Assembly (NCBI GenBank): GCA_030374805.1
Contig: JARGSG010000195.1
Location: 124,001-188,000 of the forward strand
Reading direction: 5' to 3'
Length of the DNA stretch: 64,000 bases
DNA from: Gracilaria gracilis
Lineage: Eukaryota; Rhodophyta; Florideophyceae; Gracilariales; Gracilariaceae
Shown: one piece after another, positions 10,825-22,262 of the stretch
Position numbering within the stretch: the first letter of the stretch is position 1
Layout: the number at the start of each line of letters is the position of its first letter
Program-made: the position numbers and the translations under genes
Notes under the pieces: model-generated
What the model was told of the DNA's origin: nothing
Seen by the model: the letters and a program-made list of their open reading frames with translations, nothing else
Databases searched by the model: none

Positions 10825-11319
10825 TTAGATTTTCCATTTGAGCTGGGAAAGAAGATCGGCGTACTCAATCTTGACAGAGGTATACGTGCGTTCTCCTCGT
10901 TGCAGTTTCATGCGATGGTACAGAAAGGACCGAATCATATCTTTCACGCTGTTTGCCATCTCCGGGTAGACCGGGTAGTCTCCACTAGATGAAACCTCAC
11001 CAGACATCTGTTCACGGTAGGGTCGATTGAAAACAAGACGGGCCGATATCAAGGTTCCGGTTGGGATTCCCGGCCTGTCAGACGTCTTCATGCGTCGCTT
11101 GTACGCAGCAGTTGGTATTCCAATGGAATTCGCAGGCACAACGAATACGCCAGAGCACTGCTGGTTAGCATGGACTGCGTGATGAACAGAGGAACTGTTG
11201 ATGTCAGTGACAACTTCGGGTGCGAGGCGGGAACTCATTTGCAGATGCACTGAAGAGAACGCCTGCTTCTCACCTACGAACATGGAACAGGTGGTTAGCG
11301 CACTGTGATGCATTTTCAA
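10825..11319 (-). CDS. Unrecognised 164-residue ORF
   Basis: The translation is balanced and protein-like, with segments such as GVFVVPANSIGIPTAAYKRR and RSFLYHRMKLQRGERTYTS. No known domain was recognised. It is transcribed away from the tnp2 pseudogene and sits next to the basic ORF at 9973-10758; the two could be exons or broken parts of one gene. The start is uncertain. Confidence 0.35.
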   Translation of the reverse strand: MKMHHSALTTCSMFVGEKQAFSSVHLQMSSRLAPEVVTDINSSSVHHAVHANQQCSGVFVVPANSIGIPTAAYKRRMKTSDRPGIPTGTLISARLVFNRPYREQMSGEVSSSGDYPVYPEMANSVKDMIRSFLYHRMKLQRGERTYTSVKIEYADLLSQLKWKI

Positions 11320-11895
11320 TTGTTACGAACCATTTGCATCCGCCGCACCCAAGTGCCTGTTGAATTGTCCGGTTCAGAGTAGCTTACCTGCGGAAATCGG
11401 CAGTGGGGAGACGAAGATGAAACGGAAAACCGGGATTGAATGGAGAGCGGAGAGGTAAGGTTTAAGGGCAGTGGCAGGAAGAAGGAGATTGGAAAAGGTC
11501 CAGCTGTCTCCTTTCCGCAAAGGCCGATGTGTGACACCATCCGTTCCGGAGAAGCACGTCTCACAGAGCGCATGTTGCTCTTCAAGTACTCTGCGACGGT
11601 AGCGAGACTGCCCGGGAGCACTTTTCGCTTGAGAAGACAACAGACCGCAACACGATGAATATGGTGACCAGATCAATGCCATGGCCAAACTGTATCAAAA
11701 TGCTTGGTGGAAATATTGAAAGTTTTTTTCAGAATTCAATCATGGAAAACCACCGTCATGATCTGGTACTTGAGCTCAGATAATATTGCATTATAGAAGT
11801 CGATGACGCTACTTCGTTGCACCTTGATTTCTTGCAAGAACCACAGTGTCACTTTGTTCAAATCTCCGTCGCATTGCTCTGGGAGACTTGAAATA
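11320..11895. other. No firm gene
   Basis: Intergenic region between the divergent ORFs. Overlapping short ORFs exist on both strands, but none is convincing. Confidence 0.4.
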
Positions 11896-14800
11896 ATGTC
11901 GTTCAGCATCCTTGAGAGAAAGAGAAAGGCCAGATGGGAAACATCAGCAGCCAAATCCCAAATGGAATTCGATCCAGAGCCTTCGGAGAGTGGTGGAGAA
12001 ATTTTAGCAGAATCGCCGCCCCGGAAGCGACGATGCAGGTGGGAGTATAAACCTGAGGAGAGTATTGAAAATTCCGGAAACGTGAAATACAATATTGTAG
12101 AGAAGCCAACATGAGTTCATGTTGAACTACGAAACGTTGCTGGCACCAGTTACGAGCCTTCGCCGCCCGTCTCCGAAGAAATGGAGGCTTCCCATCGTGC
12201 TCAGGAGAGAGAAGTACAGATTTCCGAAAAAGACCATCACAATGTTCCGAATCTATTCAAACGCACAGCTCATGGAGTAGAGATGCCTGTACATTCCTCT
12301 AATTCTTCTCTTGTTGCGCCATCAGACTACCGATCTGCGACTGAATCCGATTCGGACTTGGAGTCTGATGACGACTTTGGCGAAGATAATAATGACGTTC
12401 AGGATCCGCAATCCGTATGTGCATCCGAGTTTGAAAGATTGAGTTCATTTCTATATACCTCAGAGCTTTTCTGTGTTTCTCATAGAACGATAGAGAGACT
12501 GATAGCCACTGAAGTCATTGGAGCAGCTGTATCATACAGAACGATGGCCTCCTACGCAGAACGAAAATCTTTGCGCGACAAGTTCTCCGTGGGCATGTGC
12601 AGGGAAGGCCATTGTGCAGCCGCAGGAATCTCGAAACTCTCGAAAAAATGTCCAGTTTGTGGGAGACCGATGAAAGGGAAAGGAAGTTCCAAGTTCTGGT
12701 ACATGAAGCCTTCATCGGCGATTGCAGCACTATGTAGAGCTCGAGACTCTTCTCAGGAACTCCAGAGCAGATGGCATCGTATAAGAAAGGCATTCAACGT
12801 CCCAAACGAAACCGAGAGATACCACGATTTCTATCACGGCCAAATGTTTCGAGGACTGTATGAAAAAAGCATGAATGCTCAAGATTAGAACGCAGATTAA
12901 ATTGCAGTGTTCCTAGCTTTCTCAACTGATGGATTTGAATGCTAAAAAATAGGCGTGGAGAAGCAATTTCGTCATGGCCACTCGTGTCTACCTTGCTCAA
13001 TTATAGCCCAAAAGAGCGTTCCCGGGCCAATAACGCTCTTATCTTAGGAATAGCACCGGGGTTAAACAGGTCAGAGTACTTCGATACATTTCTACCACCC
13101 ATTGTTGACGACTTTTGAATGCTAGAAAAAGGTATACATGTAGTGTGCCACGACAAAAAGCTCCGGAAGGTAAGGGTATATATGACGTTCTTCACAGCGG
13201 ACTGGCCTGCAGCCTCCAAGGTACTTGGTTACGTCGGACACACCGGTACTTCTTTTTGCACGTTTTGTCACAACGCAAAACGTATCTCGGCATGTACAAG
13301 TCATCCTATGCTGTTCCTGACATCCCTCCACACGTCATGCGCAAGTGGGTGACTCGTCCAGGGCGTTACGACAGTAGACATATTTCCAGAGATATTATAA
13401 ATATTTAATGTGGATCGCGATGGCATGGAAGTCAAATAATTTCTACATGGAAAGGTTTTCGGCATGGACACTGTGAGAAAAGGGACAGGAAACGTATTGC
13501 CAAAAAGACCGGTATCAAGAAAGATTGCTGCTTCCGGAAACTTTCCGTGGACTTTAAATACTCTTTTCCTTATGGTGTGATGCATCTGGTTTTGATAGGG
13601 TGGACGAAGCATGTGGTGAAGCTTCTCTGTGGTACACATCGAAGCCATGAGCGGCTCTCAGTACGACCAAAGTATTGCATTCCTACAGCATTTCTAGAGA
13701 AGATCAACAGAGAGATGAAGCGTTCCACCAATGGAATACCAGTTTCATGGGGTCGTACTCTGCTGCCACTAGATGAGCTGGAGAAGTTTAAGGCCGAAGA
13801 TCTGAAATGACTTTCCGAAATGTACTTGCTACCATTCTTGCATCGATTCAATGTGGATAAGAACAAGATCCGGCTTTGGTACCTTACGACGAGGCTTGTT
13901 GCGATTTTTTTCCAGTGTCGATGTGACAAAGATGTTGCTCTTGAGCTGGAACATGTTGTCCAAGAGGCATATGTTACATTCCTGCAAGAATTCAATTCTC
14001 GACCATCTGATTCGTTTTGCTTAACGCCTTTAACTCACACAATACTGCATCTTCCTGAACTTCTCAGAGAATGCGGTCCCTTGGCCATCACGGACTACTG
14101 GGTGACATGAGCAGAAGAATTACGAGTAGAGTGAATGTTAACTCTCATTTGTTCCACAAGAATCATCGGCTGTTTTCCATTCGAATCATGACCCACGGAC
14201 TTGCGCCAAATGAAGTAGAGGACAGAAACGTACTTCTCAGTAACGATGAGAATCAGTCACAGAGATTGTCGGAGTCAGAAGATGAACACGAATTCCATGA
14301 AGGCATTGAACTTTGCGGCGGTGGCGGGGACGTTAGGCGCTGGGAAATGTTCAAAGCGCCAGTTCAGAATTTCATGATGGAAAACGTTTCCCATGTTGGC
14401 AGTAGTTCTTACAGAATAATATCAGTCAACCAGTTCAGAACAGCCCAGATATTTCTAAAGTTGCTCTCATTTTCCGTTAAGACGGAGAAGATCTTCAGAC
14501 AGAGGGAACTCTTGCGAGGCGATGCCCGCCAGAAGTTTTGCAATGCTGCAGAATTTCTTCAAAGCCATGACGAGAATGGGGATTCCGTACCTTCTGTGTC
14601 ACGCGAAACAGGGATGCAGCGTCCGAAGAAGATGTATTACGGAGATATTCAGAACTTGTTTGAGATCCAAATACAGATAGATCCTGTTCGATCCGGGAGG
14701 AGACGCGTAGTTCATACATCTTTGATTGAGATTCGATGGCATTATAGAATGTTATACAATGAGTGTCTTGATTTGCTGTACAAGAGGGATAAACGCATGA

Positions 14801-14955
14801 CGGAAACTACTTTTGAGTCTCCAAACTGTATTCAGAGACCCATCGGATACCTAGATATTTCAGAGCGACGTTATTTTCTATACCAGGTGCGCAGAAATCA
14901 TATGGTGGATTCTGCCAGGGTCCTCATGCCAAGTGTAGAATACAGGAGAAGGTAG
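11896..14955 (+). pseudogene. tnp2 (En/Spm, CACTA-like) transposase, decayed
   Basis: The order of motifs follows the Transposase_21/tnp2 family: an acidic N-terminus, a CxxC zinc segment (KCPVCGRPM near 12650), YHDFYHGQMFRGL, a LAFSTDGFEC block near 12910, a GIAPGLNRSEYFDTFLPP block near 13050, TADWPAASKVLGYVGHTGTS then CTFC (13190-13270), MHLVLIGWTKHVVKLL (13580), and HTILHLPELLRECGP (14030). Breaks include a TGA at 12112, a TAG at 12886 and several frame changes between 12.9 and 14.1 kb. The C-terminal part (14071-14955) has a long open frame ending in a WHYRMLYNECLDLLY segment. The enzyme would cut and paste a CACTA-type element; this copy cannot. No CACTA ends were located. Confidence 0.8.
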
Positions 14956-15090
14956 AATTACATGAAAGCAACTTTTTCCTGCGAGTAAAGAACGTCGCAA
15001 CAAGGGTCTTCATGCCAAGTATACAGTACTGGAGAAGGTAGAAGGACATTAAAGAAGATTCTTCTTGCCAGTGAAGAACGCTGCAATGTG
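14920..15090 (+). repeat. Imperfect tandem duplication, about 86 bp
   Basis: GTCCTCATGCCAAGT...GGAGAAGGTAGAA and GTCTTCATGCCAAGT...GGAGAAGGTAGAA follow each other at the 3' end of the tnp2 pseudogene, each continuing with a matching AAGAACG end. It is a local duplication of the gene end. Confidence 0.6.
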
Positions 15091-15439
15091 TTTGCAATGT
15101 ATCCGCTCTGCACTTGGTTCCACCTATCGTAAACGATATCAGGAGCCTCAACTGATACAGAAAGAAATCGACAAGACCTCCAAATTTGCTAACACCTTTC
15201 AGTGCCACAAGTTCGGAAATATCTGTCCGGAAAGTCTTCCATGCCGACCAAAAGAATCCGCGTCATACCCATCATACCATTTTTAATCGAGTTTCAACGA
15301 GCGTCTATTGCATGCCGGGGTGTCTCGGAAACGAAGCTAGCTATGGCGCTTTCCACACGAACGCACTGTGCATGTGCTTCGTCACGCTGCTTCTTGGATT
15401 CGATGCGAGCCTGATCCTTCATGTCGCGCAGCGCGAGTT

Positions 15440-16160
15440 TCACCTCAGTGGCGTGGGCACTGGAACGTCCATCTTGCGGCCGTTACACAAGAGCACTTCG
15501 ACGACGGCCGAGAACGCGGCGTGCGCCCGGGAAAGACGGGTGTATATTTCGTCAATTATCCTGTCGTTGGTGGGCGGCGGGTAGAGCAGATCGGAAGCAG
15601 CGGTGGGGAGACGTGTGGCGGTCAGGCCCGATCTGAGAGTATGGAGTAACGCCTGGGATGCACGGAGTTTTCCAAGGCAGTGTTGTTGCGCATGGTGTGC
15701 TGCGCGCCTGTATTGGGCACTATGTGGCGCGGGGACGGCATCGTGGGCGGAGTGGTCGGGAAAGCGCAACTTGATATCGAAGAGGTGGTGCCACAGCTTC
15801 TGTGGGTGATCGGTAAAGAATCTTTGCGGATGCTGCGGGGGGTAGTGTGGTCGAGTTGCTGCGACACGTGTTGGAGATGCTGCAGCTGCTGCGCCGTGGA
15901 CTGGCCGTAGTGGGTAAGGGGCTGCATGGAGAGCGCCGCTGCGGCCACGGCGTTGGGCAAACTGCCAGCGGCGGCAGTATTTGTTGTTGGTGAGACGGCG
16001 GAGCCAGTCGTCGAAGTGCTCGGGCGCGTTCTTGCGGATGAGCGTGCTTCAGGCGGAGCGCGGAAGATGCGTTTAAGAACGGTTGTCGCAGAACAAGCAC
16101 ATGGGGCCGACGCCGGTCGTGTCCACGTCCTTCCAGAACTGGCGCACTAAGGACTAGGTT
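15440..16160 (-). pseudogene. Broken ORF with BED-like CxxC start
   Basis: Reading down the minus strand from 16160, the translation gives a FWKDVDTTGVGPMCLFCDNRS segment and then NAPEHFDDWLRRL. A Trp followed by CxxC recalls a BED-type zinc finger of a transposase or transcription factor. The downstream frame is open at 15440-15769 (helical, ending near PVPTPLR). Two stops and at least one frameshift separate the parts. I can support only a decayed DNA-binding-like gene. Confidence 0.35.
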
Positions 16161-16192
16161 GGTTTGTTCGAATCCTGTCCAATGAAAGCAAA

Positions 16193-17122
16193 ATGAGGCA
16201 TAATATACTACATGTTTCATTACAGGGCGCCCCAATACCGGTACATTCGCCAGTGGACTGGAACCGAATTTGGTTTGAACCACAGCCTGTTTCCGGGACA
16301 TGTTACAAGATCGATTACCCCCGTACTTCAGTCGTACACAACGCAGTTTCCCTGAACAATATTTCTCATGCCATGGCCTCATTAACCAGTTCAACTGCTT
16401 CGTACAAAAAGCTGATGCTCCCGGAACATCCACACTGCCCTTTGAGAAACGTTGTCTTCCCACCTAGCGCAAAGATAATCGCGTTCCGCAGCGGCTCTCA
16501 AGCTCCTGGTACAAATCCGACTATTAAAACTGTTCATGAGCTCTCTGAGGATGCGCGTAATATCGCGAAACTGCCTTCGAAGGAACTTATCCGCAAGCGT
16601 CTATGGCGACAAAACGACAAAAACCGCCTGGCCGAGAAGGGGCATCAAAGAAAGAGATACAGACTGAAAACACAGTCCGAAACTGCAGAAAAAAGAACTA
16701 GTCGCTGCCAGAGACGCCGTTATTCGTATGCCAATAGAAAGAAGAAGAATGTTGGAAAACAAAGCGCAGTTGAAGCTCTGTCTTCGACTTCAGATGGCAG
16801 TGAGATTGAGAGCTCTTCGTATTGTACCTCAGGTAGTGGTTCTACGGATGAGACTTACAAGCCGCCTTCATCAGTATCAGGCACTAGTGAGGAACAAACA
16901 GCTCCTAGCGCGTGCAGTTCGGACAATGGATCTAGCTCACAGTCATCTGGATTGGCAGAAAAAGAAATTTCTATACACAATGATCACAGTATATCCACCG
17001 AGCATGACAAGTTCCTGTACGAGATATATGTAGAAACTCGCAAAGTCACTGTCTATCGCCATTTGTTACTACCCATTAAGGAAGTTCCCGAATCAAATGT
17101 CGAAGTGGAGCACATTGATTGA
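16193..17122 (+). CDS. Unrecognised 309-residue Ser-rich ORF
   Basis: The longest clean ORF in this stretch. The first 120 residues are mixed; residues 130-190 are strongly basic (KRKRYRLKTQ, RRRYSYANRKKKN); residues 195-260 are Ser/Thr/Gly-rich; the last 40 residues are acidic and ordered (DKFLYEIYVETRKVTVYRHLLLP). It resembles a nuclear protein. The first ATG is uncertain and the upstream part might be an exon. It is not recognised as any transposon protein. Confidence 0.4.
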   Translation: MRHNILHVSLQGAPIPVHSPVDWNRIWFEPQPVSGTCYKIDYPRTSVVHNAVSLNNISHAMASLTSSTASYKKLMLPEHPHCPLRNVVFPPSAKIIAFRSGSQAPGTNPTIKTVHELSEDARNIAKLPSKELIRKRLWRQNDKNRLAEKGHQRKRYRLKTQSETAEKRTSRCQRRRYSYANRKKKNVGKQSAVEALSSTSDGSEIESSSYCTSGSGSTDETYKPPSSVSGTSEEQTAPSACSSDNGSSSQSSGLAEKEISIHNDHSISTEHDKFLYEIYVETRKVTVYRHLLLPIKEVPESNVEVEHID

Positions 17123-17670
17123 TGGGAACCATGGCTTCCTGGCGAAAGCATTGCATGTACTTCAGAAAACACTGTTTGTCGATTGAAGTGCAATCATGAT
17201 CATATATTTTGATACCGATGACAGCAAGTGCACGATTATTGACTTCTCATGACGCATTTTCTTTCCATTCCTGCGTCAAGTCATTCGAGCGACGTGCTCG
17301 TAAAGGTTCCGCACCCTAGTCACCCTCATCTGTAAAGTCTTTGTATGTTGACCTTGCAGAAGAGGCAGGGGGTTTGCAATGGCGTAAGAAGTACTTGATT
17401 ACCTTTAACCCCAGGAACAGGGAAGGCACGCGGAAAGACGGTGCTGTTGGGCAAAGGCGAGAGTTGCTATGAGGAAAGTGATTCCAATACAAGTTGGACA
17501 GTTGTGATGATTCTTCGGATCTCATGCTTTGCTCTGGAGCGTGCACTTTGTTTAAATCGGTAGCACTTTTGGGGGCTTAATCCAGTGTTTGTTTAGTCGA
17601 TTCTGTGGGGTTTGAAGTGGTGGTTGGACGCTGTTGATTTCTCTTTTGCGTTTCGAATGATTGAAGCACG
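17123..17670. other. No gene seen
   Basis: Only short ORFs on both strands; no repeat or domain recognised. Confidence 0.5.
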
Positions 17671-17758
17671 TCTTATTGCGAGTGCGCCATAGCCATGGAG
17701 TGGGTCGGAATGAAGGTAGGTGAGTGCGTTTCGGGTTTGCCTGCTGGTTGACTTGAAG

Positions 17759-19058
17759 TTAGTGCGCCCAAGTCATTCTTGGGGGTGTAAGCTGGTCTTT
17801 GCTGGCTAAAGCAGAGTTTGTTGTGGTTGAAAAAGCACCAGAGGGCACAAAAGAGGAGAGATCGGAATAATTCCATGTCGAGTCTACAGATGATGGGACA
17901 GAAGAAGTACTTGGAAGCAATGGTGTTGAAAGGGGTTGGGGTTGTTGAGTAGTCGGCTGAGGTTGAGTATGAGGTTGCAATTGGTGAGGCAGAGACAAGG
18001 GCTTGGGCAGGCGCACTGACTGCCACTCCTGAGTTACATTAGCAAGGCGGGCTAGTTTTGCGTACGAGCGACGCAAAGCGGAGAGATTTGATATGGAGTG
18101 AAGCAAGGAATCGAGATGGGCAGTAGTGACAACATTTGGATTGCTGGCAGGCGCTTGTAGGTGGGCAATGTCTTTGGCAGTTCGCAATTGCTGTGTCCAT
18201 GTGTCGAGGACGATATAACAGAGGTCGGCTAGTGAAACGTCGATAAAGTCTGACTTTCTTTGGGAGCCTGAGCTGTACGGTACGAGTTTGTAGGTTATGG
18301 TCAGCTACAAGTACGAAAACGTCGGTGCGCGACACGGCGACAACATCGGGCAGAAGCTCGGGCGTGATGGCAGTGCACACGCCGGTTGCAGGATGCTCGA
18401 ATTAGGTCTGAAGAAAGCCATGTGCGCCCTTGGCAGCAAGCAAACGGAGGATGCTGTGGGCGTGCGGAAGCAGTCGGCAAAAAAAGCCTAACAGAACGGC
18501 GAGCTGAAGCTTTGGCTTTCGGAAGGCGGGGGCGTAGCGGGAGGCTGTGGAGGCGGCCAGGGTGAAAGCGGAGAGGGAAAGGGGAGAGGGGGCGGCGGCG
18601 GCGCGGGAGTGGGGATGGCGGGCTGCGGCTGCATGCCAAGGGGCGGGCAGCGCGGTAGAAGTGGGGCGACAGAGGATGAAGTTTAGGAATGGCGGGGGCG
18701 GGGGAAGGGTTTTGGTTAGGGAGGGGGGGAGTGGAAAAGGGGGTTTACGGGGGTTTTGCTGGCAAAGGGGAGGGAATTGCGGGGGAAAGGGACTGGGCGT
18801 AGACGAAGAAAAATACGGATGCGGTACAGAGTGCTGGTGCGTTGGGGTAACGGGTTGTAAGGTGGGGTGTGTGTGTGAGAGTGGGGCGCGGGCAGGGGGG
18901 TGAAGTTGGCGCGTGGGAGGAGGGGGGATGGCGGGGCGTTCAAAGAGGATGGACGTTGGCGAACGCGTTGGAGTGGAGGCGTGGCGGCCGCCGGGCGTTT
19001 TGGACGCGCGCAGGGAGCAGAGCCATGGCACACGCGGTTGTACCGGCCACTGGTCCAC
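17759..19058 (-). pseudogene. Broken Pro-rich gene with a conserved-looking core
   Basis: The 5' part (19058-18402) is Pro/Thr/Ser-rich and ends in a hydrophobic helix. After a TAA the same frame continues to 18.3 kb (VCTAITPELLPDVVAVSRTD). One frame over follows a well-formed segment, DFIDVSLADLCYIVLDTWTQ, then a helical SNLSALRRSYAKLARLANV region, and a Gln/Pro/Ser tail to 17759. I do not recognise the family. A TAG just before the second part could also be a splice acceptor, so a spliced host gene is an alternative to a pseudogene. Confidence 0.35.
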
Positions 19059-19469
19059 TTTTGAAACGGCTGCGCGCGCCCTTTTCCGGCGCGCGTGGCA
19101 CGAGCGCGCCGCTCACAGAAAGCGCCTTGGTGCCGCATGCGCGCCACGCGGGCAGCTGGAACGCGTGAAGACGGTCCGTTCGGGGCTGCGGATCAGCGTC
19201 TAGTGCTGACAGCGGCTGTAAGCGCTGAGCGCTTGTCGGCGCTACGCGCAGAAGGAGGCACGAAGCGATCCAAAGTAGATCGCTTCGTGTGCAGGCCCGC
19301 GTGCGCATAGCGCCCGATTGTGGAAGAGCGCCCGCGCTGGGCGCACTCGGCGCACTCGTGGCGCGTACACAGGGGCCACTTTGGGCCGTAGATAAGTTAC
19401 ATAGGTGCATGCCGCGCGCCGCTGATTGGTTGTGCGCAGCGCTGTGCTGCTATCTTAACGTCTCGCACT
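19059..19469. other. GC-rich stretch, no gene seen
   Basis: Only overlapping shadow ORFs. An inverted repeat GAAGCGATC...GATCGCTTCG lies at about 19262-19288. Confidence 0.4.
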
Positions 19470-19930
19470 TCAAGGCTCAAACGGAAGCTCTTGTTTGCCA
19501 AGATCCAGGACAGGTTCTCGTACAGCAACATAATCATCGATCAGTGCAACCCCTTTCAACCTTCCGTATCCACGAATGACAGAGACACGAGCCAGTGCCA
19601 TTCTAGCGGGTACAACTATTTTCCTTGTCCCGTCCCCAAAGATGTCAGCCTCATCACAAGAAACCATGACAAATTCGCAATCGAGGGCAAGCACAGTTCC
19701 TTTTCCGGGAACTTCTTCGTTCGGTTGGAGACCAATTGCTGCATTATGGGGTTCCTCGCCAATGGCTCCTCGCACGTCAACTGCAGTATCGGCGATTTCC
19801 ATCTTCACACGACTGTTAATATCTCTGCGCACGTTTGCAATGACGCAAGGTTTCTTCCAAAAACTTATGGAATGCTGCCACTTCGTCGAAACCCTCACAT
19901 GGAGCGATTAGACTGATGCGAGATCACCTA
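19470..19930 (-). pseudogene. PAN2: PAN2 exonuclease fragment
   Basis: PAN2 is the catalytic subunit of the PAN2-PAN3 poly(A) deadenylase. The segment KKPCVIANVRRDIN matches the end of its USP-like domain. GTVLALDCEFVMVS supplies the first DEDD residues (DxE), followed by PARMALARVSVIRGYG and ALIDDYVAVREPV, which are typical of PAN2. Only about 150 residues are present; the rest of the nuclease domain is missing, and translation stops 10 residues after REPV. A one-base slip in a T run near 19860 separates the EGFDEVAAFHKF part from the rest. It is a truncated piece, not a working gene. Confidence 0.8.
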
Positions 19931-20174
19931 TAAGAAACATGTGCAAATGACTTTCTGTTTTCTGAAGTTGGCTGCCGTTGAACTGTACCTTCGTAACTTC
20001 CATGGGTGTTAGTTGAATGAGATATATCGGAGGAGATCTGTCTGGTATGATCTTCTATACTAATAAAGTGAATTGAACGATGCGCGGGGATGGCGCGAAA
20101 AAAGATAAAGCAACATGAAGACTAGCTAATACCTACACAGTTATAGTTATAGTTGCGAATATTGTCATTTCAGA

Positions 20175-20945
20175 CTAGGACTGCAAGTGCCTTGGAGCCG
20201 CTCCAAATATCGTTCGCCACATATAAGCTTGGCTTAGAATTACGTCAATCTCTCTGACCGTCCATGACTCAGTAGGTAAGTTTTGAAGAAACATGACCAA
20301 ATCCTGAAAGTCCATATCTTGAAGATCTTCACTGAACGAAACCAATAGAGCAGCACAGACATATACATGAAACGTAGCAAAGCCATCAGTTTCGGCAAGA
20401 TACGTGTCCCAGACGCGAACGATAAGGGAGAACGAAAGTTCTCGCATGAGCAGGCAGTTCATCCACAGGAAGGCAAACTTGAGAAAATCAAGACCTTCAT
20501 CTTCCAGATGGGCACATAGGTTTGCATCCACTCTAGCAACGAGTTCTCGCAGGAAATGTACCCGGCGCTGAATCCCTGGTTGGGAAAAGGTATAATAATC
20601 TTGAATATCATTCAACAGAGCCGTTAAACACCAATACGAGTCAGCCTCAACGTTTAGTAGCGCGTGCTCGGGATACTCAAGATCCGATAAGTTTGAAACT
20701 TGCAATAGCCCTGTATCAGTCCCTCCTTTCGCATATGCGGATAGGAAAAAGTAAAGAAACGGCATAACCAAATCGCTCATGCCCTGAAAATATCCACTTG
20801 CAGGGTGTCTTGTAGCCCAGATATAAAGGATACGTTTCAAAGCTTGTTGCACTTCAGGAACATGAAACAGCGACTGTCATGGACATGTTCTGGGAATATC
20901 GACTGATATTTGATGCATGGTCACATCTTCTTGGTTCCCAGCTCT
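20175..20945 (-). pseudogene. TBC1D22-like Rab GAP fragment
   Basis: TBC domains stimulate GTP hydrolysis by Rab proteins. The arginine finger (ISVDIPRT) and the glutamine finger (GYFQG) are both present, as are NVEADSYWCLTALLNDIQD and SFSLIVRVWDTYLAE. Order and spacing match TBC1D22 proteins through to the C-terminal FLQNLPTESW and AYMWRTIFGA segments. A TGA follows IPRTCP at about 20878, and the N-terminal part upstream of about 20945 is absent. The remaining 225-codon ORF is clean. It is either a recently broken gene or a captured fragment. Confidence 0.85.
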
Positions 20946-21566
20946 ATTGTATGTGTTCGAATTCGGTACAGTAGGATGTTCCCTAATGCACAGGAGCGAA
21001 TCATAGTGTTGGCTAACGGATTCCTGATACCCTCTCCTTTTGCAACGAAGGGTATCTCTTCATCGTGAGAGATTAGTCCAAACGTATCCAAGCAGGGCTT
21101 TCCATATTGGCGCTCGCATATTATTCGCTAACCCTGCCCATGCGAGTTTTCTAACTGCTTCAATATTCATTGTAGGCTCAGCTAACAGTCATTTTAGCTT
21201 TTTACAGCCTGACATTGACGATAGAGAACTTGAGCTCACAATTCGAATGTTTTCTTGTTTCAATTCCTGTGAATTTGTTTCTAAAGGATGACTGTCTTCC
21301 TCCACGGCGGTTTTGAAAGTCCTTGATGCACTGTTCGATTGAAGCGAGGAATGTGCTGAGTTCAGGCCAGAAGTGCTGGACGATGCATTGGTAGTGATAT
21401 TTCTCTCCTTGTATCGCCTTTCCCTTTCTTGAGTATCCTCTAATCTCTTTATCTAGTCCATGGGCTTTCCAATCCGAATGACATGTCCAGGAAGCAGGCC
21501 ATCCGACACACCGAAGATTGTTCAATTCTCATCTCTCATAACCCAGAAGTCCAAGTTTGAGGCAAC
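20946..21566 (-). other. Linker between gene fragments
   Basis: A minus ORF at 21202-21525 (107 residues) has no recognised domain. Nothing else is supported. Confidence 0.3.
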
Positions 21567-22262
21567 TCAAAATGAACCTGCATAGGTTGAGCACCATGCT
21601 CTCCAGCGGTAGCCCAATAGTCTGTGCCACTCTGACCAACTGCTCATGGAAGCTTGTTCCACGGAAAAGTGGTCTCCAAGGTATGATTTAGGCAATGATA
21701 TAGCCGACATTCCAGATGTCGACAGCCTCGGAGTACTGACCTCCGAGCAAGATTTCCGGCGCACGATACCAGCGTGTGGCGACGTAACCAGTCATTCGTT
21801 CTTGAGTTTCTTCCGTACGGGGGGGGGGGCATCGCGCTCTAAACCGAAGTCACATATTTTGACATGACACGAAAAGGTGAACAGAGTGTCGGACGGTTTA
21901 AGGTCACGGTGAATCTCACCGTCAGAGTAGATATACTTCAGCTCACCAAGCGGTTGGTAAGTAATATACTGGATATGGGCGATGCTAATGGACTAGTTGC
22001 TGGCAATGAATTGATGCAGATCGAATTCCATGAGGTCGGTGACAAAGTGTACCTCCTGAAAATCAGATCGGTTTCTTGTAGGAAGGTAAACATCTTTGAG
22101 ACTTACAATTGCTCGTGGCCGAAATGGCGAAGTAGCAGCATCCTCCGTACAGCGCTTACCATCAGTGATGTCGGAGTAACGCCGTTGATTATCCTTATGT
22201 CAATCATCTCGCTGCAAACGTGGTCCATGGCGGCACAAACCATGCCATAGGCACCGCGCCCG
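21567..22262 (-). pseudogene. MAP kinase pseudogene, TGY type
   Basis: Kinase motifs appear in order on the minus strand: the Gly loop (IGRGAYGMV, near 22260), VTDLMEFDLHQFIA, HRDLKPSD (catalytic loop), [10 protein letters not shown] (DFG), then [19 protein letters not shown] with a TGY activation motif, [10 protein letters not shown], and RPLFRGTSFHEQLVRV. The order is that of a MAP kinase; TGY is the p38/Hog1-type lip. Breaks: a TAG after FIASN, a frameshift at a C run (G on the plus strand, about 21820-21829), and a TAA after GYIIA. The VAIK lysine is replaced (IDIRII). It is not functional. Confidence 0.85.
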
